From: Rosenbergiella gaditana | Lineage (GTDB): Bacteria; Pseudomonadota; Gammaproteobacteria; Enterobacterales; Enterobacteriaceae | Length of the DNA: 64,000 bases | Assembly: GCF_018494065.1 (NCBI RefSeq) | Contig: NZ_JABBFR010000003.1 | Location: 62,001 to 126,000 of the forward strand | Reading direction: 5' to 3' | Shown: positions 37,275 to 46,390 of the stretch, piece by piece | Layout: each line of letters begins with the position of its first letter | Position numbering within the stretch: position 1 is the first letter of the stretch | Made by a program: the position numbers and the translations under genes | Notes under the pieces: generated by a model | What the model was told of the DNA's origin: nothing | Databases searched by the model: none | The model's input: only the letters and a program-made list of their open reading frames with translations

Positions 37275-38183
37275 ATGAGCCCATTTTCGCGCTTCGCCCT
37301 ATACTTTTTAGCTGTGGTCCGCCACGGTAGCCTGCGTAAAGCGTCAGAGCAGTTACATATCTCTGCGTCGGCCATTAACCGACAGATTTTGCAGGCAGAG
37401 GAGTCGTTAGGTACGCCACTCTTCGAGCGGCTGGCCGAAGGGCTAAGGATGACCACCGCGGGCGAACTGCTCTATGCCGACCTATTGCGCTGGCAGCGGG
37501 AATTCGAGGTTACTCGGCAACGGTTCGATGAGATCCAAGGCTTACAGCGGGGTAAGGTTAAGATCGGTTTGGTGCAAGCTCTTAACCAAGGGGAGATTGC
37601 CGACTGTTTGGCACGCTTAGTCGAGCAGTATCCCAGGCTAACGTTAGAGATTGTGATCGATAGCAGCCAAGCGATCGGCGAGCAGTTACGTGCTGCAAAT
37701 CTCGATGTGGGGCTGTTGCTCGATCCGGGTGAGATCCCCGGTTTGGAGGTAAGAAGTTTCTGTGAGCTAGAGGTGGGTATTGCGCTTTGTCCGCAGCACC
37801 CTCTGGCCGCCGAAAAAACACTGCGGGTCAGTGACCTGCATGGACAACGGCATATCTTACCCGGCGAGGATTTAGTGGTGCATCAGCGGGTTATCGCCCT
37901 TTACCAGCGATCCGCGTTATCGCTGGAAAATGCCATTGTATGTAACGATATCGCCCTGATTCGCCGCTTTCTGACTAAAAACAGCGGTGTGGCGATGCTC
38001 AGTCGTATTGATGTGCAGTTTGATGTTGAAGAGAAGAATTTAGTGTTTGTGCCTTTGCATAATAATCCTACTTCGCCATTAACCTTGGCGTTATGTGTCG
38101 CCCCATCACGTCAACTTTCCCGCGCCGCACAGCGCGTTATTCAACAGTTGAGTGAGAGTATTGAGGTGATTGCGGGGAAATGA
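37275..38183 (+). CDS. LysR-type regulator of the Rieske oxygenase genes
   Basis: The 302-residue LysR-family protein has its winged helix at residues 1-60 (FALYFLAVVRHGSLRKASEQ, then LHISASAINRQILQAEESLG) and a substrate-binding domain (GKVKIGLVQALNQGEIADCL, VCNDIALIRRFLTKNSGVAM). It diverges from the oxygenase operon with a palindrome between them, so it most likely senses the substrate of that enzyme. Its 3' end lies in the region overlapped by the decayed DUF2778 frame on the other strand. Confidence 0.88.
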   Translation: MSPFSRFALYFLAVVRHGSLRKASEQLHISASAINRQILQAEESLGTPLFERLAEGLRMTTAGELLYADLLRWQREFEVTRQRFDEIQGLQRGKVKIGLVQALNQGEIADCLARLVEQYPRLTLEIVIDSSQAIGEQLRAANLDVGLLLDPGEIPGLEVRSFCELEVGIALCPQHPLAAEKTLRVSDLHGQRHILPGEDLVVHQRVIALYQRSALSLENAIVCNDIALIRRFLTKNSGVAMLSRIDVQFDVEEKNLVFVPLHNNPTSPLTLALCVAPSRQLSRAAQRVIQQLSESIEVIAGK

Positions 38184-38516
38184 TGGGCAGTAATAATCTA
38201 TGGTGAGTGGATGAGCTTTTAAGATAATACAGTCCTGAGAGGAGTAACCTGGCTTAGTAACGCTACCAGTTTGAATACGAAAGCTGTGCCGACCAAACAT
38301 ATTAGTGTGTGGTGCGGGATGTAACATAATCGTAAGTGGGCCGCGCGAAGAGGTTACTACTTCCAACCAGTAATCGCCGATAGGGATAGGGCCCGGATTA
38401 ACTATATGTTGAGAGTCTGGGCGATTAACATGAGGCGGGAAGCCACTGTAACCTTGCTCAATAAATTGTTGGTTGTGTGATAAACGGCCCGTTGATTGCT
38501 GAAAGATTCATGGCAT
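38106..38516 (-). pseudogene. DUF2778 / Tlde1-like L,D-transpeptidase-fold protein, inactivated
   Basis: On the minus strand AGGGGATCAACC precedes ATG CCA TGA (38516-38508), a stop at codon 3 where relatives have Trp. Beyond it the frame is open and typical of DUF2778: STGRLSHNQQFIEQGYSGFP, NPGPIPIGDYWLEV, HTNMFGRHSFRIQTGS, YSSQDCIIL. Tlde1 proteins of this family are type VI secretion effectors acting on peptidoglycan with a catalytic His/Cys pair. Here the Cys (SSQDC) is present but the His of FRIHGD is Gln. After CIILKA the sequence diverges and runs into the lysR-like gene, so the 3' end is lost too. No immunity gene or T6SS gene is nearby. Confidence 0.75.
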
Positions 38517-38620
38517 GGTTGATCCCCTAATTCGTGGGGTCACTAGCTTAAAGGATAAATAGTAGGACGAATATCTGCGGAATTCTGGATGGTGGAGGGG
38601 GTTTGGGGAGAGTCTGAAGA

Positions 38621-38645
38621 GAGACCACCCTGAGGTGGTCTTTGG
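38621..38645 (-). terminator. Stem-loop downstream of rmlD
   Basis: The perfect arms AGACCACC and GGTGGTCT with a CTGA loop lie right after the rmlD stop. On the minus strand CTCTCTTC follows rather than a pure T run, so termination efficiency is uncertain. It closes the polysaccharide operon. Confidence 0.6.
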
Positions 38646-38649
38646 ATAG

Positions 38650-39504
38650 TTAATCTAAACGCGAAAGGACTGTAGCCAATGATTGACGCCATGGCGAGGC
38701 TGCCGTGAATTCGCTGATTTTAGCTGTAGACATCACCGAGTAAGCAGGACGCTTAGCCGGCGTTGGAAAATCGGCGGTAGTGATTGCATTAACCTTTGGC
38801 TGTTTCGCTAATTTACCTTGCTGTTCTGCCTGCTGGAAAATAGCCGAAGCAAACTCTGCCCAAGTCACTTGCTCATCACCACAAAAATGATAGATGCCGC
38901 CTGGCGCAGAATTTTCTAACGTAGCGAGAATCACCTTGGCGATGTCCCCTGCGTAGGTAGGACAACCGAGTTGATCACCGACAATGCCTAACTCTGGACG
39001 GTCTTTGGCTAAACGCAGCATGGTTTTGACAAAGTTATTACCGTATTCGCTAAATACCCATGCGGTACGAATGATAATGGCCTCAGGTAAAATACTTTGA
39101 ACCAGTAACTCGCCTGCGAGTTTTGTTTTGCCGTATACACCTAGAGGATAGACCGCATCTGACTCTATATAAGGCTGAGTACCATTACCTTCGAATACAT
39201 AGTCTGTCGAGACGTGAACAAACTTAGCACCGACTTTTTTAGCCGCACTGGCTAAATAGGCGGGTGCATAGGTGTTCACTGCTGCAGCCTGCTCTGGCTC
39301 CGATTCAGCCTTGTCGACTTCAGTATAGGCGGCGGCATTAATGATAATGGCAGGTTGGAACTGTTCAACTTGAGTATTAACGGCAGATTGGTTACTGATG
39401 TCCAGTTCAGCCGAGCCGAGTGCCAATACTTCAGCCGTTTTTGGAAAAAGATCTTGTAAACAACGGCCAAGCTGGCCGTTAGCGCCTGTGAGGAGGATTT
39501 TCAT
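38650..39504 (-). CDS. rmlD: dTDP-4-dehydrorhamnose reductase
   Basis: RmlD catalyses the last step of dTDP-L-rhamnose synthesis. The 284 residues have the N-terminal NAD(P)-binding motif MKILLTGANGQLGRCL, INAAAYTEVDKAE, the active-site YGKTKLAGE (Tyr and Lys) and RTAWVFSEYGNNFVKTM. It is the most distal gene of the exopolysaccharide locus. It is separated from rmlBAC by three genes and a 1-kb non-coding stretch, whereas the four genes usually adjoin. Its base composition is like the backbone rather than the AT-rich genes between. Confidence 0.95.
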   Translation of the reverse strand: MKILLTGANGQLGRCLQDLFPKTAEVLALGSAELDISNQSAVNTQVEQFQPAIIINAAAYTEVDKAESEPEQAAAVNTYAPAYLASAAKKVGAKFVHVSTDYVFEGNGTQPYIESDAVYPLGVYGKTKLAGELLVQSILPEAIIIRTAWVFSEYGNNFVKTMLRLAKDRPELGIVGDQLGCPTYAGDIAKVILATLENSAPGGIYHFCGDEQVTWAEFASAIFQQAEQQGKLAKQPKVNAITTADFPTPAKRPAYSVMSTAKISEFTAASPWRQSLATVLSRLD

Positions 39505-40558
39505 TTTTTCAACTTTTTATAGATAAAATAAAATTTATAGTAGAGTACATGTACCGTAAAACTGACATTTCAATACAAGTTTACTTTGGCTTAAGAAAAT
39601 TCCAAGTCATATCTTTTTAGTAAAAAAAAATTATTTATCGGATTAACGATAAGTTGCTAGGTAGCCTGTAATGCTTGTATTATTTTCTTTGGTAGCTAAA
39701 AGTTACGTGATAATAAATAAGACCTACGCCCTCCATTTACCTAATCAAATAGTAAGGAACATTGCTAGGATAATAGAAGAGAGTAAACTCTCAGTAATAG
39801 ATGAAAACCTCACATCCTCAAGGTAAAAAAATATTTATGGTCGGTGATGCGTGTTAAAGAAATATCATTGTCGCCATAACTAATTACGGTAGTAGCCTAA
39901 CGGTAGACGCAAGTATTGAAATATATTAAATTAACTAGAAAGCAACCTAGAAGGTTTTAAATTATCTATACTAATTGAGTTCACAGGTAGTATCTTGAAA
40001 ATCCATTTCTAATATTTACCCCGAAAATCTCCGCCAAATTTTTATATAACTATTAAAAAACCTCATGCGGTTTTTCCCATACAAGTTTTATGTTAATCTT
40101 CAATTGTTGATACCTCCGGGAAACAATAAATATTCTTGAAGTATATATCGATCATCACTTGGCAACCAGGTATTTTAAAATATTTACTTATCGTACTGAA
40201 GTTTATCGGAAAGACAAAAAAATCACATCAATAGTCACCTTAAATATATATTGGGATAGGTTGAAATTCTTGATGGAATTTATATAAACCCATATCAATG
40301 AATTATCGACGATAAATATTTAAGCCCCAAAATTTTAAAACAAGATAACTATTTTTATATTGCAATTCAGCAACCCCTAGAAACATATAAGCAAAAATCA
40401 ACTACATAGACATTATATCTTTATTAAGAAAATTTCATTTAAATAGCAACATCCGCCAAACTTATCCCTACATTTATAATATCGGTAAAGTTCATTAATT
40501 ATCAAAGAATAACTTAATGGTGATTTATTACTTATAATAAAATAAGCATAAATAATAT
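39505..40558. other. Gene-free, AT-rich stretch inside the polysaccharide locus
   Basis: About 1,050 bp with no open frame of useful length on either strand and many stops in all frames. Short runs such as YGDNDISLTRITDHKYFF (minus strand, about 39830-39885) faintly recall acyltransferase or glycosyltransferase sequence, which would fit a decayed gene. I cannot identify a family. It lies between the last AT-rich transferase and rmlD, where a gene would be expected. Confidence 0.4.
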
Positions 40559-41512
40559 TCATTTTTCGCTCGATTCATACTCTCTTATAATATCCCCTAT
40601 ATAACTTTTATCAAGAATTAGATCCTTGTCAATATTTTTCTGAACTGAGGATCTAGAACCAGAAGTTAATTTAACCATCTTGACGAAGGGTAAATTACTT
40701 TTATTTTTTAAAGTAAGTTCAGCTGCTACGTAGTCACCAGAAAAATGGTGCAGATAGTTGAAGTAGTGACCCGAACTGGCCGAAGAAGAATATAATATAT
40801 TGTAATGGCTGTTATTGGTAACTACTATTGCAGAAATGTAGCAAAGCAAATAATCCACCCTAGTTAATTGTTGGACTAAACTTTTATCGAATTTAATTGA
40901 ATTGTAATAAGAGATAGGATTACTACTAAAAACACACTTCTTAAATTCATCTAGCCAATCAGAAATGAATCGGCTACCTAATGGTGAAATAATAAACCAA
41001 TTCTCAGTGATAGGTCTTTTTATATCAGACGTACATTCATCAGAGAAAAAAACAAAAGCATCCTGGCCATTTATCTTACTGAATATCCAATCTAAGTTTT
41101 CATTTAATATAATTGATGCATCCATCCAAACTCCACCGTAATCATTAAGTAGACTTAATCGTATGAAATCTGCTTTTATAGCTGGAGGTAAAGATGCGTT
41201 AAAGTTAGTTAAATTAACATATTTATATACTGTTTTACTATTTAATAAGACCACCTCAAAATCGGCACAGAATTTCTTTAACCTATAAATTGATATTTTC
41301 ACTATATCTGGGATATATTTATCATCATCCCAATACAGCCAGATTTTTTTTGGATAAACATAATCAGATTTTTTTGAATTCTGATTTATTTCTAAAAATA
41401 TAGGATCAATATATCTTTTGTCTGACCTCATCCTTATAAAATATATATTTATTTTTTTCTTTATCATCCTTAAGAAACTTGAAATTTTTAGGCTATTTTT
41501 TATTGAGTACAT
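40559..41512 (-). CDS. Capsular polysaccharide glycosyltransferase, GT32-like (Caps_synth)
   Basis: The 317-residue protein has the Caps_synth/GT32 pattern. PKKIWLYWDDDKYIPDIV opens the domain, then comes AIKADFIRLSLLNDYGGVWM with DASI; the DxD-like segment follows the conserved Gly-Gly-Val-Trp-Met-Asp. It is probably cytoplasmic and membrane-associated and adds one sugar of the repeat unit. Its start lies within the last 20 bp of wzx. The gene is very AT-rich with many AAA, ATT and TTA codons. Donor sugar unknown. Confidence 0.8.
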   Translation of the reverse strand: MYSIKNSLKISSFLRMIKKKINIYFIRMRSDKRYIDPIFLEINQNSKKSDYVYPKKIWLYWDDDKYIPDIVKISIYRLKKFCADFEVVLLNSKTVYKYVNLTNFNASLPPAIKADFIRLSLLNDYGGVWMDASIILNENLDWIFSKINGQDAFVFFSDECTSDIKRPITENWFIISPLGSRFISDWLDEFKKCVFSSNPISYYNSIKFDKSLVQQLTRVDYLLCYISAIVVTNNSHYNILYSSSASSGHYFNYLHHFSGDYVAAELTLKNKSNLPFVKMVKLTSGSRSSVQKNIDKDLILDKSYIGDIIREYESSEK

Positions 41513-42782
41513 ATTTTATAGATCCCAAAATAGAATTGTATGATAAAGTATCCCATGAAAATATAATGACTCCCCTTCTATAAAGGTAAACCACCTGATA
41601 TAAAGAAATAACAACTTCCGATATACTCCATACTATTGAAGTAACTAATCCACCATTAGCACGTACTAACAAGCAATTAATAAAAAGGCTTAATATGGCA
41701 ATTATGATCTGTATACGGACAAATGCACTATCCATCCCTAAGTTAAGCATGACCTGACCACCAATAAACACGCCGAAAAATACAGCAAAAAGCCCAATAG
41801 AAAGTATTCTTACTAAAGAGATGATAGGCAAAAATTCTTTTCCAAAAAGTAGCATAACGATTAATTCATCGAAAATATTTATAAAGAACAAAAACATAAT
41901 ACTAATCACTATAAATATAGGCAATACTTTTTTGACTGTTTCTAACCCCTGTTCCTTACCCTCACCAAACTTTCTAGCTAGGATCGGGAAAATAATTTGA
42001 GATATAGGAAGTAAAACAATCGACTTAGAAACATCCATCAGTTTCTGTGCAGATGTGTAGTATCCAACATCTAATTTTGTAGAAAGAACGCCAAGTATAA
42101 CAATTCCTGTGGTCGTATAAATATTGGTTACTATAGATGACAAAAACAAATATTTACCATCAGAGATTAGCGATTTAATAAAGAAGAAACTAGGAATAAT
42201 GGCCTTAATTTCATATTTCCTAAACGTATAAATAAAAATAGTTAAGGATGTTAAAAATGTAGTCACGTTTAATATTGCCGAGTATAGCACTAAATCATTT
42301 TTGTCACTAATAAATAGAATAATAAGGATAAATGTAATCAGCTTTGTAATAAAAGAGAAAATCGCAATAACCTTAAAATTACTAAATGATTGAAGAAACC
42401 AATTTTGCGTAAAAAGACTAGCAATACATGAGAAATAAGAAACCCAACAGAGTAATGAATATCTTTGCAAATCTTGAAAAAGATAAATTACAACTGAGAA
42501 TAAAATAGTACAAAAGATAAAAATAGCCAACTGAACAATAAAAATCCCACAAAACAATACATTTTTATCGGCTGGGTTTCTACTTAACCAACGTACACCG
42601 GTATAATTAAAACTATAGTTCACAAATAAGGAGAAGTATCCAACTATAGCAGCGATGTAGTTTATAATACCAACATTTTCCGGTCCGAAAGTACGAGCTA
42701 TAATAGGTACGGTAATTATAGGAAAAAGGTAATTTACAACTTGCACGGTAGATATATAGAATAGATTCTTAATATTATTCAT
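41493..42782 (-). CDS. wzx: Wzx, O-unit/exopolysaccharide flippase
   Basis: The 429-residue integral membrane protein has about twelve hydrophobic helices and the N-terminus NLFYISTVQVVNYLFPIITV, then PIIARTFGPENVGIINY. This is typical of the polysaccharide flippase (PST/MOP) family. Conserved segments such as YYTSAQKLMDVSKSIVLLPI and the RVLSIG-like central part support it. It should move the lipid-linked repeat unit to the periplasmic face. It is AT-rich and lies between two glycosyltransferase genes. Confidence 0.88.
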   Translation of the reverse strand: MNNIKNLFYISTVQVVNYLFPIITVPIIARTFGPENVGIINYIAAIVGYFSLFVNYSFNYTGVRWLSRNPADKNVLFCGIFIVQLAIFIFCTILFSVVIYLFQDLQRYSLLCWVSYFSCIASLFTQNWFLQSFSNFKVIAIFSFITKLITFILIILFISDKNDLVLYSAILNVTTFLTSLTIFIYTFRKYEIKAIIPSFFFIKSLISDGKYLFLSSIVTNIYTTTGIVILGVLSTKLDVGYYTSAQKLMDVSKSIVLLPISQIIFPILARKFGEGKEQGLETVKKVLPIFIVISIMFLFFINIFDELIVMLLFGKEFLPIISLVRILSIGLFAVFFGVFIGGQVMLNLGMDSAFVRIQIIIAILSLFINCLLVRANGGLVTSIVWSISEVVISLYQVVYLYRRGVIIFSWDTLSYNSILGSIKYVLNKK

Positions 42783-42872
42783 TTGTCAACCATTTCGTAT
42801 AGGAACAACTAAAGCAATAACCTTGAAACATGATAATTTGTAAATAAAGAAAATAAAATTGATAATCATTTA

Positions 42873-43727
42873 CTAGCACCTGGGGTGTTTTTTATTAACT
42901 ATAACTTTTAATATTTCCTTTACTAATTCAGTATCTTTACGCAACAAAAGCATGAAGAAAATCTTTGAAATTTTAGAAATCTTTAATATATAACTTTTTG
43001 AATAAAAAAGTGAAGTTAAAGTATAGTCTATTAGTCTTTCTTTTTCTCTCCATTTTGATATTGACCCACTTTCTCTAGAAAGTGAATGTTTTAATTCCTG
43101 GGTAATATATATCCCTACATTTATACCTTTTTTCTTGAGAAGATGAATTCTTCTAAAAAGGCTAAAGTCAACTCCATATAAAGCAAATCTATTATCAAAA
43201 AGATTCAAATTAAATTCTCTAAATTTATTTATTAAAGATGAGTATATTATTATCCCTGAACCAATACTAAAAACCTCATCATTACTTTCAGTGAAACCTG
43301 ATTTTTTTATTACAACATCGTTTACTACAGGATAAAAATATTTATTACTTACAATAGACTTTATTATAGGAAGTTGTATATCAATACCTACTTCTGACTT
43401 GAATACATTCAAGCTATTGCGAAAAAATTCTAACGGGATATCAGAATCATCGTCGAAAAAAACAAATCTATCATAATCGTTATTTAGAAATGAATTATAT
43501 AAAAAGCTCAATGGCCTATTTTCTAAAAATTGCTCAACAAGTACATTTTTAAATTTAATTTTTAATAATTCTAGGACGTTGTTATTGGAGATTGAAATTT
43601 CTTCAGGTCCATTATTAACTATATGCAAATAACAACATTCATCAATAGTTGTTTCAAGTAGCTTACTAATAGTTTTAGAGTCATGAAGACCTTTACCATA
43701 TAATATCACCAAAATACCAGTTTTCAT
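42873..43727 (-). CDS. Glycosyltransferase, family 2-like
   Basis: From ATG 43727, preceded by GGTGGGAA, the protein has 284 residues (a 17-codon upstream extension is unlikely). It starts MKTGILVILYGKGLHDSKTI, has YLHIVNNGPEEISI and the acidic metal-binding motif DYDRFVFFDDDSDIPLEFF. It ends with hydrophobic and basic residues that may touch the membrane. This is consistent with a divergent GT-A fold rhamnosyltransferase-like enzyme. Located between rmlC and wzx; AT-rich. Acceptor and donor unknown. Confidence 0.7.
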   Translation of the reverse strand: MKTGILVILYGKGLHDSKTISKLLETTIDECCYLHIVNNGPEEISISNNNVLELLKIKFKNVLVEQFLENRPLSFLYNSFLNNDYDRFVFFDDDSDIPLEFFRNSLNVFKSEVGIDIQLPIIKSIVSNKYFYPVVNDVVIKKSGFTESNDEVFSIGSGIIIYSSLINKFREFNLNLFDNRFALYGVDFSLFRRIHLLKKKGINVGIYITQELKHSLSRESGSISKWREKERLIDYTLTSLFYSKSYILKISKISKIFFMLLLRKDTELVKEILKVIVNKKHPRC

Positions 43728-43888
43728 TTCCCACCAGATTAAAATTAAATAATTATTAAATAATTTTGAAAAATTCAATCACCTTTAGATTAAAAAATTC
43801 AGTTATCGACCCTAAATTATAACTTTGTAAAACATAATTTTTATAGGCAAAAAAGTGTTTTTATTATACCTATAATTACAAAAACCCT

Positions 43889-44431
43889 TCAAATTTTATT
43901 AATATGCATAATAGACAAACCTTTACTATCCTTTTCAGAAACAATTGGATTATGATTAATTGGCCATTCGATACCCACACTAGGATCATTCCATGCCAAA
44001 CAACCTTCAAAACCAGGAGTGTAGTAGTCTGTACATTTATATTCAAAATCAGCAATATCAGATAGTACAACAAATCCATGAGCTAGACCTGGTGGGATCC
44101 AGAATTGAGTCTTATTTTCTTCTGAAAGGATAATACCTGCCCATTGTCCAAAGGTCGGCGAATCTTTACGAATATCAACTGCCACATCAAACACTTCACC
44201 GCGAACACAACGTACTAATTTGCCTTGTGGGTTTTTAGTTTGAAAATGTAATCCACGTAGTACTCCTTTAGATGAGCGTGAATGGTTATCTTGCACAAAA
44301 TCCAGATCAATATTCAGTGCTTGTTTATAGCGATTAGCTTCAAAGGTTTCTAAAAAGAAACCCCGTTCATCGCCAAATACTTTTGGTTGTATGATTTTAA
44401 CATCAGCAATTTTAGTATCGATAATTTGCAT
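43889..44431 (-). CDS. rmlC: dTDP-4-dehydrorhamnose 3,5-epimerase
   Basis: The 180-residue cupin enzyme carries out the third step of dTDP-rhamnose synthesis. Typical segments are KVFGDERGFFLETFE, the catalytic-His-containing GVLRGLHFQTKNPQGKLVRC, FWIPPGLAHGFVVLSD and YKCTDYYTPGFEGCLAWND. It starts one base after the rmlA stop, so rmlB, rmlA and rmlC form a compact unit. The last codons are AT-rich and the border to foreign DNA lies close by. Confidence 0.95.
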   Translation of the reverse strand: MQIIDTKIADVKIIQPKVFGDERGFFLETFEANRYKQALNIDLDFVQDNHSRSSKGVLRGLHFQTKNPQGKLVRCVRGEVFDVAVDIRKDSPTFGQWAGIILSEENKTQFWIPPGLAHGFVVLSDIADFEYKCTDYYTPGFEGCLAWNDPSVGIEWPINHNPIVSEKDSKGLSIMHINKI

Positions 44432-45301
44432 TTATTCAGTATCCACTAAACGTTGTAAATATTGTCCGTAACCGGTTTTAGCCAGCAACTTAGCTTGCGA
44501 AACGACTTGCTCTTTCGTTAGCCATCCCTTTCTATAGGCAATCTCTTCTAAGCAAGCCACTTTATAGCCTTGGCGTTTTTCGATGGTGTGTATAAACTGA
44601 GAGGCTTCTAATAAGCTATCGTGGGTACCGGTGTCTAACCAGGCAAAGCCGCGGCCGAGTTTCTCAACGTGCAGGCTATTTTTTTCTAAATACATCTCAT
44701 TCAGGCTGGTGATTTCAAGTTCACCACGATGCGAAGGCTTAACTTGCTTCGCCATCTCAACCACATCTTTGTCATAGAAGTAAAGACCAGTAACCGCCCA
44801 ATTGGATTTAGGCTGCTCAGGTTTCTCTTCTAATGAAATTGCACGATTATTTTCATCGAACTCGACTACGCCAAAACGCTCAGGATCTAGAACTTGATAT
44901 CCGAAAACGGTAGCTCCTTCGGTACGCTGCACTACTTTCTCAAGTTTCTTACCGAAGCTTTCACCGAAGTAAATATTGTCACCAAGTACTAATGCACAGC
45001 TATCACCATTGATGAACTCTTCGCCAATGATAAATGCTTGAGCTAATCCATCTGGACTTGGTTGGATGGCATAACTGAATTCAACCCCAAATTGACTTCC
45101 ATTGCCAAGTAAGCGTTTAAAACCTGGCATATCGTCAGGCGTTGATATAATTAAAATTTCGCGGATTCCCGCCATCATCAGTACCGAGATTGGGTAAAAA
45201 ACCATGGGTTTATCGTAAATCGGCATTAACTGCTTCGATACACCTTGAGTGATGGGATATAAACGGGTTCCGGACCCACCGGCTAATACAATACCTTTCA
45301 T
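44432..45301 (-). CDS. rmlA: Glucose-1-phosphate thymidylyltransferase
   Basis: RmlA makes dTDP-glucose from glucose-1-phosphate and dTTP, the first step to dTDP-rhamnose. The 289 residues begin [20 protein letters not shown], the nucleotide-binding signature, and have [33 protein letters not shown] and [16 protein letters not shown]. Length and motifs are normal. It lies between rmlB and rmlC. Confidence 0.96.
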   Translation of the reverse strand: MKGIVLAGGSGTRLYPITQGVSKQLMPIYDKPMVFYPISVLMMAGIREILIISTPDDMPGFKRLLGNGSQFGVEFSYAIQPSPDGLAQAFIIGEEFINGDSCALVLGDNIYFGESFGKKLEKVVQRTEGATVFGYQVLDPERFGVVEFDENNRAISLEEKPEQPKSNWAVTGLYFYDKDVVEMAKQVKPSHRGELEITSLNEMYLEKNSLHVEKLGRGFAWLDTGTHDSLLEASQFIHTIEKRQGYKVACLEEIAYRKGWLTKEQVVSQAKLLAKTGYGQYLQRLVDTE

Positions 45302-45319
45302 TATTAATCTTTCCCTAAA

Positions 45320-46381
45320 TTAGATTGAGCCTAAACGTTCGCCAGCGTATGAACCATCCAGTACACGTTGCCACCAGGTTTCATTATTTAAATACCATTC
45401 GACTGTTTTACGGATACCGGTCTCGAAGGTTTCTGCTGGAGTCCAGTCTAATTCTTTAGCAATCTTGCTGGCATCAATTGCATAACGTACATCATGACCT
45501 GGGCGATCTTTAACATATGTAATTAGGTCAGCATATTGGTTGAGACCGCTAGGTTTATTCGGCACCAGCTCTTCCAACAGTTGGCAAATCGTTTTAACGA
45601 CGTCGATATTTTTACGTTCATTGTGACCACCGATATTGTAAGTTTCGCCTACAACCCCTTCGGTAACGACTTTGTACAGTGCACGTGCGTGGTCTTCTAC
45701 ATATAACCAGTCACGGATTTGTGAACCGTCACCGTAAACAGGTAGCGATTTCCCGGATAGTGCATTAAGAATAATCAATGGGATTAATTTCTCTGGGAAA
45801 TGATATGGACCATAGTTGTTCGAACAGTTAGTAACTATGGTAGGTAAACCATAAGTGCGTTGCCATGCACGCACTAAGTGATCACTTGATGCTTTAGAAG
45901 CTGAATAAGGGCTGCTCGGTGCATAGGGTGTAGTTTCGGTAAATAGATCATCAGTACCATGTAGATCACCATAGACTTCATCGGTAGAGATGTGGTGGAA
46001 ACGGAAAGCCTGTTTTTTATCGGAATCAAGACCGTTCCAATAGTTGCGCGCCGCCTCTAACAATGTGTAGGTGCCAACAATGTTGGTTTCGATAAATGCC
46101 GCCGGGCCGTCGATTGAACGGTCTACATGACTTTCGGCGGCTAAATGCATAACAGCATCGGGTTGGTAGTGTGTAAATACACGGTCTAACTTAGCACGAT
46201 CACAGATGTCCACTTTTTCGAAATGATAACGACTATCTTTATCGACTGTATTTAACGATTCTAGGTTACCCGCATAGGTTAGGCTGTCGATAACAATCAC
46301 TTCATCTTTCGTATTTTCAATAATATTACGAACTACTGCTGAACCGATAAAACCGGCACCACCGGTTATTATAATATTCAT
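45320..46381 (-). CDS. rmlB: dTDP-glucose 4,6-dehydratase
   Basis: RmlB catalyses the second step of dTDP-rhamnose synthesis. The 353-residue SDR enzyme has [20 protein letters not shown] (NAD site), [29 protein letters not shown] and the active-site [15 protein letters not shown]. It starts 9 bp after the GH43-like gene ends, read in the same direction. Confidence 0.96.
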   Translation of the reverse strand: MNIIITGGAGFIGSAVVRNIIENTKDEVIVIDSLTYAGNLESLNTVDKDSRYHFEKVDICDRAKLDRVFTHYQPDAVMHLAAESHVDRSIDGPAAFIETNIVGTYTLLEAARNYWNGLDSDKKQAFRFHHISTDEVYGDLHGTDDLFTETTPYAPSSPYSASKASSDHLVRAWQRTYGLPTIVTNCSNNYGPYHFPEKLIPLIILNALSGKSLPVYGDGSQIRDWLYVEDHARALYKVVTEGVVGETYNIGGHNERKNIDVVKTICQLLEELVPNKPSGLNQYADLITYVKDRPGHDVRYAIDASKIAKELDWTPAETFETGIRKTVEWYLNNETWWQRVLDGSYAGERLGSI

Positions 46382-46390
46382 TTTTATTAC

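Noticed and set aside
38221-38516. Whether the DUF2778 frame is an active type VI effector gene
   Set aside because: The stop at codon 3, the missing catalytic His and the lost 3' end make it a pseudogene; no VgrG, Hcp or immunity gene is nearby.
39820-39890. Acyltransferase-like peptide YGDNDISLTRITDHKYFF in the gap before rmlD
   Set aside because: Too short and isolated between stops to name a family; recorded only as a possible trace of a decayed gene.
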